A DNA stretch of 64,000 nt, taken from the NCBI GenBank assembly GCA_000702685.1, contig JNJD01000007.1:124001-188000 (forward strand), given 5' to 3'. The notes below the pieces were generated by a model. It ran no database searches. It worked only from the letters and a program-made list of their open reading frames with translations, and was not told the DNA's origin. The position numbers were made by a program, and so were the translations under genes. Shown piece after piece: positions 50,798 to 60,070 of this stretch (within the stretch, counting starts at the first letter, position 1; each line of letters opens with the position of its first letter). Origin of the DNA: Lachnospiraceae bacterium AC2028. Lineage in GTDB: Bacteria; Bacillota; Clostridia; Lachnospirales; Lachnospiraceae.

Positions 50798-52162
50798 TCA
50801 GGTACAAGATGCACCGGGAAGATAGACTTCGAATTCCATCTCTGACTTTTCCGAATCACTGCGTGCATAGATATCACCGTTTAATCTGTGTGTGATCTCA
50901 TAGCATTCAAATAAGCCAATGCCGCTTCCGGGCACGCCTTCGGAATTCGAGCCTCTGTAGAAACTGTTGAACAGAAAAGGAAGTTCCTTGTTCGGAACAA
51001 CGCTTCCTTTGTTTTTCACCGAGAAAAGATAGCCTTCCTCATCTTTGCTTATACGTACATTTATGCCTTCACCGTTTCCGTATTTTATCGCGTTTTCCAT
51101 CAGCTGTGAAAGGATGCGGCATATGCCGTCCCTGTCACTCTTTATCATTGCATTTCCTTCAAGTTCAAATGTGTGAGGAACTTTCAGAACATTAAGTCTG
51201 TTCTCATATTCTTCTTTTAGGAAATCAATAAGCTCACTGAGATAAAAACTTTTTATGTCAGGTACGAAATCAACTACTCCGCCCTGTGCCTTATCTATGA
51301 GTTCCTTAACTATCGTTGCGATATCGTCGGCATTCTTGCTTATCTTGGATGCGACCTCGGCATCGCTTTCGTTCACTTTGCCGTCAGGCTGATACAAACC
51401 CGTTGATATGGCATCGGCATACAGCTTTATATTCGATACGGGTGTCTTTATCCCATGTGCGATCGTCGTGAGCATCGTAAGATGTTCACGGCTCAGTTCA
51501 CCTATCCTTCTGCGATCACTTGCAAGGCGGTCACCGAGCATATTGATCCCCCAGGTGAATTTTCCGAACAGACGGTTCTTCGTCTCCGGAAGTTTTTCGG
51601 TGAGCTGGTTTTTGGAAAGTTTTTCGGGATATGACGAAAGTTTATCGAACGGTCCGAGAATATAAACACTGATATAGATGCATATGCCGAGAGCGATGAT
51701 AAATGCTGCGGCAATGCACAGATTAATGAGCATCAGAAGATTTGAATAGTTTGTCTGTGCAAATTCGAACACAACAAACCCGCATACCCTTCCGTCCGAC
51801 CGGAGTGTCCAGATCTTCTCATAATCCTTATCCGGATTTATCAGATTTACTTCGCTTTCATCCGAGTTTACAGGAATGAAATATACTCTCTCGGGAATAC
51901 AGTTTTTCCCGAATTCTTTTTTCAGTTCGCTGATCTGAGCATAGTAGACATCATCTATCACGGAAGAAACCGCATCGGGATCGATTGCATCTACGTTGCC
52001 TTCCGAAACTCCGGTCCTGATCTCTTCAAATACACGGTTCATCAATACATATGAATTGTTTTCTTCGACCCGGATGATCCTTGCGAAAACAAGGTTTGCG
52101 GAAAAAAACAGAATTGCAAAAAGAAACACCGTGAGAATATAGAGTTTCGCTGTTTTCTTCAT
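50798..52162 (-). CDS. Sensor histidine kinase of the ABC/C45 operon
   Basis: 454 residues from MKKTAKLYI; ATGA overlap with the response regulator stop fixes the start. Helices at about 6-27 and 142-168, a sensor domain between, and a HAMP-like linker. H box: MLTTIAHGIKTPVSNIKLYA with His236. The residue after His is Gly where most kinases have Asp or Glu. HATPase: MENAIKYGNGEGINVRIS and GVPGSGIGLFECYEI. It is the last gene of the run ABC ATPase, FtsX permease, C45-like lipoprotein, regulator, kinase, so the signal probably relates to the lipoprotein or transporter. Confidence 0.92.
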   Translation of the reverse strand: MKKTAKLYILTVFLFAILFFSANLVFARIIRVEENNSYVLMNRVFEEIRTGVSEGNVDAIDPDAVSSVIDDVYYAQISELKKEFGKNCIPERVYFIPVNSDESEVNLINPDKDYEKIWTLRSDGRVCGFVVFEFAQTNYSNLLMLINLCIAAAFIIALGICIYISVYILGPFDKLSSYPEKLSKNQLTEKLPETKNRLFGKFTWGINMLGDRLASDRRRIGELSREHLTMLTTIAHGIKTPVSNIKLYADAISTGLYQPDGKVNESDAEVASKISKNADDIATIVKELIDKAQGGVVDFVPDIKSFYLSELIDFLKEEYENRLNVLKVPHTFELEGNAMIKSDRDGICRILSQLMENAIKYGNGEGINVRISKDEEGYLFSVKNKGSVVPNKELPFLFNSFYRGSNSEGVPGSGIGLFECYEITHRLNGDIYARSDSEKSEMEFEVYLPGASCT

Positions 52163-52845
52163 GTATCGGTGCCTCCGAACTGATATCCGACACGCCATAC
52201 GGTACGGATAAGCACGGGATTTTTGGGATCGTCCTCAAGCTTTTCCCTAAGCCATCTGATATGCACGTTAAGGCTTCCGAGATCACTGAAGCAGTCCACT
52301 CCCCAGATCTCATCAAACAGTTTTTCCTTTTTGAGTACGGTTTCGGGATGGCGCATCATATATTCGAGAAGCTCGAATTCTTTTCCCGTGATCTGCACAG
52401 GTTCGTCATTCTTATATACCGTCTTGGAAGAAACATCCAGGGTAATATTCCCATATGTAAGGAGCTGTCTGTCCTCCGCCAGATCATATGAACGCTTCAT
52501 AAGCGCCTTTATCTTAAGACCGAGCACCTGGAATGAAAACGGCTTGTCGATGTAATCATCCGCACCCACTTCAAATCCCAGTACCTTGCTCTGCTCATCG
52601 GTTTTGGCACTCATCATCATTACGGGAAGCTTATATTCCCTCCGGATCTCCTGAAGTGCTTCATATCCGTCCATTCCCGGGAGCATAACGTCAAGAAGCA
52701 GCATCTTGAATGCTGCTTTCCTGATCATTTCCAAACCCTTCTCCGCACTCTGTTCCCAGACAACCGAATAGCCTTCGCGTTTCAGAAAATCCGAGATGAG
52801 CTTTCCGAGTTCTTCATTATCTTCAATTATGAGAATATCGGTCAA
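52159..52845 (-). CDS. OmpR-family response regulator of the ABC/C45 operon
   Basis: 228 residues. Receiver: ILIIEDNEELGKLIS, MLLLDVMLPGMDGYEA, MMSAKTDE, DDYIDKPFSF. Winged helix: ITGKEFELLEYMMRHPETVL and LNVHIRWLREKLEDD. The start is TTG: a stop codon lies immediately upstream in frame, and TTG overlaps the previous gene's TGA (TTGA), with GGGGAA upstream. So translation is coupled to the lipoprotein gene. Confidence 0.93.
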   Translation of the reverse strand: MTDILIIEDNEELGKLISDFLKREGYSVVWEQSAEKGLEMIRKAAFKMLLLDVMLPGMDGYEALQEIRREYKLPVMMMSAKTDEQSKVLGFEVGADDYIDKPFSFQVLGLKIKALMKRSYDLAEDRQLLTYGNITLDVSSKTVYKNDEPVQITGKEFELLEYMMRHPETVLKKEKLFDEIWGVDCFSDLGSLNVHIRWLREKLEDDPKNPVLIRTVWRVGYQFGGTDT

Positions 52846-54254
52846 TTATTGTAATTCCCCACAAGCAGATATTCCGGTATATCATCCGCACAGTCTCCGA
52901 GCGTGAATGCAACGTGGATATCTCCCGTGGCATAATCGACTATGATCGTCTGGACCGTGCCGCTGTTGTGGACATTGGTAACTTCGTACTGATCCACAAC
53001 CTCTCTTGCCATTATACCCTTCATATCGGCAACTGAAAACTCATCAATTTCACTTACCCATTTATTATACTTCACAAAACGTATCATGTCTCCGGGCATG
53101 CCCGTAAAGCCGTCCTGATTTCCCGCCGTCGCAAAAGAATTCACTATGCAAAGAACGTCCGGTGAATCCCACTCAAGTCCTTCCATGAGCTCGGTTTCCG
53201 ATGTTCTGATGACCGGAAACGCTCTTCCTTCCGCAACCACCTCACTTGTCGGATCTTCACAGCAGAAAGCGTCTTTTGCGTCAGTCACAAGAAGATTGTG
53301 ACACCAGGTGAAATCTCCGCTCTCAGCATTTAAATACTGTGCCGCATCCTTCGCATTATCGAATTTCTCCAGTGCATATCTTATCTCGAAGGTGTAGCAC
53401 TTTTTTCCTTCATACACATAGGGCATTCCGTTAACGGTACCGACATCAAGGATTCCTATCATCACACCGTCATCATTTACCGCGGTTATCATATCAAGAA
53501 GTCCCAGCACGCTTATCGCGGTAATGCTGTTTTCTTTCTTTTTCATATGCACGACTGAGTGAATATGTGTCATCTGCGATGAGCTGCCAAGATTCCATTC
53601 AAGATTTCTGAGAGATATCCTGGATCCGCTCACCGTCCTGCTTCCGTCCACGGAAAGTGCACTGCATGCACAGGGTCTGAGAGCATCCGGAATAAGCTGC
53701 ATGGTCAGAGCTTCGATATAACTGAGTTTTCCGTTTTCACTGTAACCTTCCTCACCGTCAGCTATCGTAAGCGCATAGCTTTCGATCTCTTCCCTGTATT
53801 CGTCAGGCAATGATGAAACCAGAGTCTCTATCCTGTTTTCCAGGGAATCATATCTGATCTCCCTTCCGGAGAAAGCACTTCTGATATTTTCAAAAAGATA
53901 CGGTTCGAACGACTCTTCAAAATCCGGAACGGCTCTAACGATCGTCCTTGCGTAGGAAGCACCGACCTCCGCAGGAGTACCTTTCTCGTAATCCAGCGTT
54001 ACATCGTAATATGATGGATATTTTACGATCACACATAATCCGTCATCCGATGTGAACTTTTCTGACATCTCTTCTACGGGGCTTTCGTCTGTATAAGCTG
54101 CCGTCGCTTCGACATTCACCGAGCCGACCCTGATCATTCCGTCCGAAGTGACCTGCGCCTGCCTGCCGCATCCGGTCACGGACAGCAGGATCATCACAGT
54201 GCTGAACATGCCGAAGAATTTATATATATTTGATCTTATAATCCGATTATTCAT
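52842..54254 (-). CDS. C45-like NTN-hydrolase lipoprotein
   Basis: 470 residues. Signal peptide with lipobox LLSVTGC, so Cys29 is lipidated and the protein sits outside the membrane. The core RPCACSALSVDGSRTVSGSR, then ISLRNLEW (Cys197, Arg216-Asn217) resembles the C45/acyl-CoA:isopenicillin-like and bile-salt-hydrolase-type NTN hydrolases, which cleave linear amides with an N-terminal Cys freed by self-processing. Here the Cys is 168 residues from the lipid anchor. The overlap with the permease stop is eight bases. Substrate unknown; the operon suggests an extracellular amide or peptide signal. Confidence 0.72.
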   Translation of the reverse strand: MNNRIIRSNIYKFFGMFSTVMILLSVTGCGRQAQVTSDGMIRVGSVNVEATAAYTDESPVEEMSEKFTSDDGLCVIVKYPSYYDVTLDYEKGTPAEVGASYARTIVRAVPDFEESFEPYLFENIRSAFSGREIRYDSLENRIETLVSSLPDEYREEIESYALTIADGEEGYSENGKLSYIEALTMQLIPDALRPCACSALSVDGSRTVSGSRISLRNLEWNLGSSSQMTHIHSVVHMKKKENSITAISVLGLLDMITAVNDDGVMIGILDVGTVNGMPYVYEGKKCYTFEIRYALEKFDNAKDAAQYLNAESGDFTWCHNLLVTDAKDAFCCEDPTSEVVAEGRAFPVIRTSETELMEGLEWDSPDVLCIVNSFATAGNQDGFTGMPGDMIRFVKYNKWVSEIDEFSVADMKGIMAREVVDQYEVTNVHNSGTVQTIIVDYATGDIHVAFTLGDCADDIPEYLLVGNYNN

Positions 54255-56712
54255 TACGGATCCTCCATATCCTTATCTGATCCATGGATCTGAATGATAC
54301 GGCCATCACAGCCGAAATGATCGCAAGAAGTGCTGCAGGCAAAAGTATGAGTGTCTCGGCCGGCGGCGATGCGATCTTAAATGAGACCAGTCCGAGTGCG
54401 GCACATCCGATCCTTCCGAACAGCCACTTATTGAGTGTGAATGCAAGCAGCACGGCCAATACAGTTGAAATGATGATAAGGATTACCAGACGGTAATAAT
54501 GCCATTTCCTGACCGACCATTTATCAAATCCCATGCTCCCCAGCATTGCAATATCGGAAGTTTCCTCCTCAATAAATATCTGCTGATAGAGAAATGTCAT
54601 GGCAAAAAGAGTGATCGTCATTATCAGTCCGGTAGCTGCAGCCAGGAGATTAAAAAGTCTGCCGAATGAATTTCCGAGATCAAAATCCATTACCTGATCA
54701 TAATCCCACACGAGTATCCGCTCATCCGCCGCACGCATCTTTTCAATGTATGAGTCATATTCCGAATCGGGACAATCGATGGATTCGTTAAAAACATCAA
54801 AGTCTTCGCCGACAATATCTTCATCTGCCTGTGTAAAATAGAATTCAGGGCTTCTTCCTCCACCCATGGTCTCGACAAATGCCGTGATCATAAAATCCTT
54901 CTGTCTTGTCTCTATCGTAAAACCGTCTTCTCCGTAGACTTTATATTCAAGCGTGACGATGTCTCCGAGCTTTAATCCCTCTGTCTCTTTAAGGAAGTGG
55001 GATGCGGCAGCCTCATTGGGCAGGGAAGGAACTTTTCCTCCCTCCACATACGTCATTTTACTCATGTCATAGTCGCCGAAATTCAGTCCCGCTCCGATCC
55101 TCTCTCCGTTAATGATCGCATACGAAACCTGCATGTCCATGATCTGAATATCAAGCGGAATTCCCTGTTCGTTATAAAACTTTTCGAAATACAGAAAAAC
55201 ATTTCTGTAGCTTCCGTTCATTTCGATCAGCTTATCCATTAGACTGTCTTCGGGTCTGATCATTGCATCCCTGTCGGCAACCGCCCAATAAGTCTTTCTG
55301 TATTCATCGCTTATAAGCGTCGCCTTTATCTGGAACACCATGAACAGGATCAGCATTCCCATCATATAACTGACAACGAGGAATACGTATCTTTTCATTT
55401 TTCGGATCATGTCCTGAATCGCAAGGAAAAGCGGAACGGACATCTTCTTTCTCTTAGTGAGGGACACTCCGGGAATCCTGCTGAATCTCTCTCCCTTTCC
55501 TTCTCCATGGATCGCATCCATTACCGAGATCCTGTCAATTCTCTTTAAAGATATGAATGAGAACAGGATCATCAGGAGCACAAATACGATACAGGATATC
55601 ACGCCAAGCGATATGACAATCATTTTGTCGGGATTAAGTGTATTGACCACGAACTTGCTCACCATGAATTTTCCGAGAGGAATACCGGAAAGCATTCCGA
55701 TGATGCCGCCTAATATCGCAAAGGCTATGTATTTCACCACGAACAGCGATTTGTATGACAGTGAATCCACACCGATCGCTTTCATCGTACCAATCTCTCT
55801 TTCCTCACGCTTCACGGTTGCCTGAAGGCTGAAAGAGATGGACATGAAGATCAGGATGATGAGTGCGATTCCCATAAGTCCCATGAAGATGCTCACTATA
55901 AGTGCGATCATGGCTTCATCGGTAAAAGTATTACTCTTTCCGGTGGTGACGAAATAAATGCTTCCTTTTATCCTGCCGTCTTCAGCCATTTTGTGCAGTT
56001 CGTCATTTATATCCCATCCCCATTTCTGGAGTCCCGCGAGATCGGAAAACGGATGGGCAAGCTTGATATCATACTGATCGACGAACGTAGTGAACTCCCC
56101 GGACAAAGTCTTGTAATCCTCATCCGAAAAAAGGATCTTGTTCATCATGGAAGTGCTGGGATCCTTATAGATCACCGACACCGTAAATCTGTAGATATTT
56201 CCCATATCCGTGGTGATCGTCAGAGTATCCCCTATGCCCGTGTGTGCATCATTCGACATCACCTGGGATATTGCAACGCATCCGTTCTCAAGGGTAAAGA
56301 GATGATCGTTCAGATCATATGCCAGGTTCTGTTCAGTGCCTACAGTAGAGATAAGGAAATTCCGTTCGTAAAGGTTTGATACCGTTCTTCTGTCTACATT
56401 TGTAAACTCAAGCCTGTTGGTCCTTGCAAGTATCTTTTCCGATATCGAAATATCGTTCATATCGGGATACCGGCTTAAGAATTCTCCGATAACTTCCTTC
56501 TGCTCTTCATCGGAAGATACGCTTCTGTCAACTACAAAGATTATGTCCGAGGTGTTGCACTTTTCGTATGTGTCATTGATACCGGCAAGGAATGTATAGA
56601 CAAAGCCTGCGCTCATAACAAGAAGAGTGGCAGACAGTATCATGAATATGCATAAGATAATATTTAATCCGACCTTGTCCGTAAGGTCTTTTTTCAGCAT
56701 TCTTAAATACAC
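54247..56712 (-). CDS. FtsX-like ABC transporter permease
   Basis: About 821 residues. VYLRMLKKDLTDKVGLNII is a typical opening of MacB/FtsX-type permeases. A large extracytoplasmic domain follows the first helix, then an FtsX core near 300-440 (SFSLQATVKREEREIGTMKAIG, in part), a second extracytoplasmic region and a final FtsX core near 700-800 (IEEETSDIAMLGSMGFDKWS). I chose the GTG at 56712, one base after the ATPase stop, because of the family pattern; an ATG four codons later is the alternative. It works with the ATPase upstream. Confidence 0.9.
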   Translation of the reverse strand: MYLRMLKKDLTDKVGLNIILCIFMILSATLLVMSAGFVYTFLAGINDTYEKCNTSDIIFVVDRSVSSDEEQKEVIGEFLSRYPDMNDISISEKILARTNRLEFTNVDRRTVSNLYERNFLISTVGTEQNLAYDLNDHLFTLENGCVAISQVMSNDAHTGIGDTLTITTDMGNIYRFTVSVIYKDPSTSMMNKILFSDEDYKTLSGEFTTFVDQYDIKLAHPFSDLAGLQKWGWDINDELHKMAEDGRIKGSIYFVTTGKSNTFTDEAMIALIVSIFMGLMGIALIILIFMSISFSLQATVKREEREIGTMKAIGVDSLSYKSLFVVKYIAFAILGGIIGMLSGIPLGKFMVSKFVVNTLNPDKMIVISLGVISCIVFVLLMILFSFISLKRIDRISVMDAIHGEGKGERFSRIPGVSLTKRKKMSVPLFLAIQDMIRKMKRYVFLVVSYMMGMLILFMVFQIKATLISDEYRKTYWAVADRDAMIRPEDSLMDKLIEMNGSYRNVFLYFEKFYNEQGIPLDIQIMDMQVSYAIINGERIGAGLNFGDYDMSKMTYVEGGKVPSLPNEAAASHFLKETEGLKLGDIVTLEYKVYGEDGFTIETRQKDFMITAFVETMGGGRSPEFYFTQADEDIVGEDFDVFNESIDCPDSEYDSYIEKMRAADERILVWDYDQVMDFDLGNSFGRLFNLLAAATGLIMTITLFAMTFLYQQIFIEEETSDIAMLGSMGFDKWSVRKWHYYRLVILIIISTVLAVLLAFTLNKWLFGRIGCAALGLVSFKIASPPAETLILLPAALLAIISAVMAVSFRSMDQIRIWRIRNE

Positions 56713-56713
56713 T

Positions 56714-57505
56714 TTACCACCCCATCTCCTCAAGCCATTTTCTGAGTTTTCTTTCCCTGAGTGAAAGCTTCTCCGATGCACTGATCGTCTCATTTCTCTC
56801 AGCACGGTTGATCTTGCCCAGTACAAGTTCGCCTTGTATATCTCCGTCCATCAGATAAATGATCCTGTCGGAACTTGCTGCAACCTTTTCGCTGTGTGTT
56901 ACCATCAGAACGGTAGTGCCCGATTCATTTGCCTTGACCATCTCACTTAAGACTTCCATGGATGCTTTCGAATTGAGCGCACCTGTGGGTTCATCCGCGA
57001 AAAGCACCTTGGGGCTGTTGATGAGAGCCCTCGCAAGGCAGGCCCTCTGAAGCTGTCCGCCGGAAACTTCGGTGATCTCACGATCTGCCGTTTCAATGAT
57101 CCCGAGTCTTCTCATAAGATCCTCAGCCTTCTTGTTGACCTCATCCCTGCTCATTACTCCGGCCTGATATCCGGGAAGGACAATGTTATCCATGATGCAG
57201 AGTTTTTTCATCATATACATCTGCTGGAATATGAATCCCATCTTAAGAAGCCTGAGCTTTGTAAGCTGCTTATCATTCAGTTTCGAGATATCTTCACCAT
57301 CGAACATGACCTGTCCGGCAGTCATATCGTCCATCCCGCTTATCGTATATAAAAGCGTGGACTTTCCGGAACCGCTCGGTCCCATGATGGATACGAATTC
57401 TCCCTCTTCGATCTTCAGATTTATATTCTGCAGGACATTATTGCTGTATCCGTCAACAATATATGTCTTGCAAAGATCTCTTGCTTCCAAACAAATATCC
57501 GCCAT
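56714..57505 (-). CDS. MacB/LolD-type ABC transporter ATPase
   Basis: 263 residues. Walker A MGPSGSGKSTLL, Q-loop FIFQQMYMM, signature EVSGGQLQRACLARAL, Walker B VLFADEPTGALNS and switch His VTHSEKVA. The C-terminus has a basic tail (RNETISASEKLSLRERKLRK). These ATPases drive mechanotransmission or export rather than bulk import. It is the first gene of the five-gene operon. Its stop is one base from the permease start. Confidence 0.95.
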   Translation of the reverse strand: MADICLEARDLCKTYIVDGYSNNVLQNINLKIEEGEFVSIMGPSGSGKSTLLYTISGMDDMTAGQVMFDGEDISKLNDKQLTKLRLLKMGFIFQQMYMMKKLCIMDNIVLPGYQAGVMSRDEVNKKAEDLMRRLGIIETADREITEVSGGQLQRACLARALINSPKVLFADEPTGALNSKASMEVLSEMVKANESGTTVLMVTHSEKVAASSDRIIYLMDGDIQGELVLGKINRAERNETISASEKLSLRERKLRKWLEEMGW

Positions 57506-57615
57506 TTTTAATACCTCAGTTGTTTTTTTGATAACAGTTTTTCCGTTTACATTGCTATGCTAACATTTCAATTCTTAAAAAATCTTTAAACGGCAAAAAA
57601 TCTTTTGAACAACAA

Positions 57616-57653
57616 AAAAAATCCCTCCTCACCGGTTATCCGGCAAAGAGGGG
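57616..57653 (-). terminator. Terminator of the GT32 gene
   Basis: CCCTC...CCGG / CCGG...GAGGGG stem with TTAT at the tip; on the minus strand eight T residues follow. It also separates the ABC operon. Confidence 0.75.
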
Positions 57654-57738
57654 TCATAAAAACAGACGGATTTATTAAATTATTTTTCCTGTTTTATCAG
57701 AAATTATGCCAGTCTTTGATGCACAGATCCTCATGGTT

Positions 57739-58845
57739 TCAGCAAAAGATATCCTTCGATCTCAAAAACGACTCAATATTCCTGTATCTGTCATTCATAG
57801 CATCATGCGCCTTGTTCGGAACCCAGCTTCCGTTGTGATGATGCAGAGTATAGCTTAATTCGGTTCTGTAGACGATCCCCGTATCAAAGCTTTTTCCGGT
57901 CAGCACTTCAAACGGATAGACCGTAATATCATCCACGAACTGGAATCCTCCGTTTTTGATCAGCCCATGCTTTTCTATGACCTGAGTATAACGTACGGGG
58001 CATGTGGAATTGTCCCAGCTTCCGTCAGGTTTCAGATACGGTCTGTTTTCATAACTATCACAGATTTCCTGTATTATCGGATGTCCGGGTTTTGCGCCCA
58101 TACCTGAACCGCATTCTATACGGTCAAGGGACTCGAAGCTCATATATGCATCATTATACAACAGATCATCTATGGGCCGGAGTACCTCCACATCAAGATC
58201 CATATAAATGCCGCCGTATCTTCGAAGCAGATCCGCCCTGGCATAATCCGATGCAAAAGCCCAGTTCTTATATTCGACGGCCTGCTCAAAAAACAGGCAA
58301 TGATCCGGTTTGTACGTATCAAGATCCCATATCCTGATCTCGTAATCCGGACAATACTTTCTCCAGGATTCAAGACATCTTTGATACAGCTCAGGCATAG
58401 GGTTATCCGAAAACCATATTCCGTGGATGGTACGTGGTATCACAGGCACATCGTGCTTTCGATAATTCAACGGCGGTTTGTCAGCCGACAAAAGAAGAAT
58501 ATCCTCGTAAACAGATTCAATAAAGATCGACGGGACAGCATCGATGTTTTTAAGTTCCGGATCCGATCGTACCTGAGTGAGAATTTCCTCGTAACCTGTA
58601 ACCGAAATAAGGATCAATGCATTTTTATACTTATTTCCGGCCAGCTCATCCTTTCCGATCCTGTCGTATGCGCGGCCTCCGATCTCAACACCGGAAGAAC
58701 CGGGAACATCCACGAATCCGCGCAGATTTTCGATCAACCCGCTTTTAAGCAAAAAGGGGTATGTGGTATTACGAAAATGCTTACCACTACCCCAGCATAT
58801 GATGTCTTTGATTTTCAGCGTCTCAAAATATCCGGTGATCGTCAT
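57739..58845 (-). CDS. GT32-type glycosyltransferase with N-terminal Rossmann-like domain
   Basis: 368 residues. Residues 13-110 start IICWGSGKHFRNTTYPFLLK and resemble the small nucleotide-binding domain found in front of some glycosyl- and methyltransferases. Residues 130-368 are GT32 (Gly_transf_sug): IPRTIHGIWFSDNPMP, FASDYARADLLRRYGGIYMDLDVE with the DxD at 216-218, and a C-terminal HHHNGSW. The donor and acceptor are unknown. ATGA overlap with the methyltransferase stop shows they are co-translated. Confidence 0.85.
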   Translation of the reverse strand: MTITGYFETLKIKDIICWGSGKHFRNTTYPFLLKSGLIENLRGFVDVPGSSGVEIGGRAYDRIGKDELAGNKYKNALILISVTGYEEILTQVRSDPELKNIDAVPSIFIESVYEDILLLSADKPPLNYRKHDVPVIPRTIHGIWFSDNPMPELYQRCLESWRKYCPDYEIRIWDLDTYKPDHCLFFEQAVEYKNWAFASDYARADLLRRYGGIYMDLDVEVLRPIDDLLYNDAYMSFESLDRIECGSGMGAKPGHPIIQEICDSYENRPYLKPDGSWDNSTCPVRYTQVIEKHGLIKNGGFQFVDDITVYPFEVLTGKSFDTGIVYRTELSYTLHHHNGSWVPNKAHDAMNDRYRNIESFLRSKDIFC

Positions 58846-59564
58846 CTTTTTTCGAAGATCAGATGATTAAAGAAAGCCACTTTTTTGAACTCATCCATCG
58901 TACTTGCTTTTGTCTCGAGTTCCAGCATAGGCTCATACCACTCTTCGCTGTACTTGATCTCATTGTTGGATGACAGACCGAAGAATGCTCTGATTCCGAA
59001 CACCGCGGCGACCTCCATCCTGTCTTTAAGATAATCCGTCAGCATCGAATTGTCGTAAACATTTCTGTTTCCGAACATGCTGTCTTCGGTATTATCATCA
59101 CTCAGAAGTGCCAGAGCAGCTTTGGGATCGTCTGCCAGAACAGCACTTCCCATTACTCTTCCGTACAGGTTGTGCTTTACGATCGAAAGCTTTCCGCCGG
59201 GCTTAAGTACCCTTACCAGCCTGTCGAGTATTTCGCTCTTATCATCCGTATATTCAAATACATTGTGGCAGATGACAAGATCATATTCATTATCGGGAAC
59301 GGTATCCAGATGATCCATTCCCTCAGTGATCAGAGTGTATCCGCCGTTTACCCTGAGATCATACATTTCTTTGTTAGGCTCCACTGCGGTTACATCGTGA
59401 TGCTCCGCATAATGACCTGCAGTGATGCAAAAGCCCGCTCCGAAATCAAGGATCTTAAGTCTTTTATCATCCGATATATCCAGCTGTCTGAAGATCTGTT
59501 CATAGAACATCTTTCCCCAGGGCTGCTCTACCATTTTTCTGTAATTTTCTATTGAACCTGACAT
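58842..59564 (-). CDS. Class I SAM methyltransferase of the GT32 pair
   Basis: 240 residues. Motif I LKILDFGAGFCITAGHYAE, then VTAVEPNKEMY, motif II YDLVICHNVFEYTD and motif III VLKPGGKLSIVKHN, the Methyltransf_11 order. AGGAG-like GGAG precedes the ATG. Coupling to the glycosyltransferase suggests O-methylation of a glycan or small molecule; substrate unknown. Confidence 0.88.
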   Translation of the reverse strand: MSGSIENYRKMVEQPWGKMFYEQIFRQLDISDDKRLKILDFGAGFCITAGHYAEHHDVTAVEPNKEMYDLRVNGGYTLITEGMDHLDTVPDNEYDLVICHNVFEYTDDKSEILDRLVRVLKPGGKLSIVKHNLYGRVMGSAVLADDPKAALALLSDDNTEDSMFGNRNVYDNSMLTDYLKDRMEVAAVFGIRAFFGLSSNNEIKYSEEWYEPMLELETKASTMDEFKKVAFFNHLIFEKR

Positions 59565-59580
59565 TTTTTCTCCGTTTGGA

Positions 59581-60051
59581 TCAAAGGATCTTTTCCATTC
59601 CGATCTTCTGTGGTTTTAATCCCATTGCTTCGTAGAATTTCATTGCGTTAGGATTACACGACCATACATTCAGTGTGATGTTATAGAAGCCGTTTGATCT
59701 TGCGTATTGTACGACATACTCATACAGTGATTTCCCGATATGTTTTCCCCTGGCTTCTTCATCCACACAGATATCATCAATGTACAACGTCCTGATGTCG
59801 GTAAGGACCGAATTGTTCTCCTCACACTTTGACACACAGAATGCATGTCCGAGAACCTTGCCTTCTTCATCGACGCAGACAAAGACAGGTGTAAGCGGAT
59901 CATCGATGATAGAGCTGAGTTCTTCCGCATTATATTTTGTAGCGGGACCTTTGAATATATCCGGCCTTCCGTTATGATGGACCATATCCACCTGGACAAG
60001 AAGTTTCAAAAGTCCGTCAATATCGGCTGTTGTTGCTTTTCTGATTTCCAT
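59581..60051 (-). CDS. GNAT-family acetyltransferase
   Basis: 156 residues. Strand-loop motif IDDICVDEEARGKHIGKSLYEYV (in part) holds the acetyl-CoA pyrophosphate loop R-G-K-H-I-G, followed by ITLNVWSCNPNAMKFYEAMGL, the classic RimI-like end. It lies 16 bases before the methyltransferase on the same strand. Acceptor unknown. Confidence 0.92.
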   Translation of the reverse strand: MEIRKATTADIDGLLKLLVQVDMVHHNGRPDIFKGPATKYNAEELSSIIDDPLTPVFVCVDEEGKVLGHAFCVSKCEENNSVLTDIRTLYIDDICVDEEARGKHIGKSLYEYVVQYARSNGFYNITLNVWSCNPNAMKFYEAMGLKPQKIGMEKIL

Positions 60052-60070
60052 TTACTTCCGGCGTTCCTTA

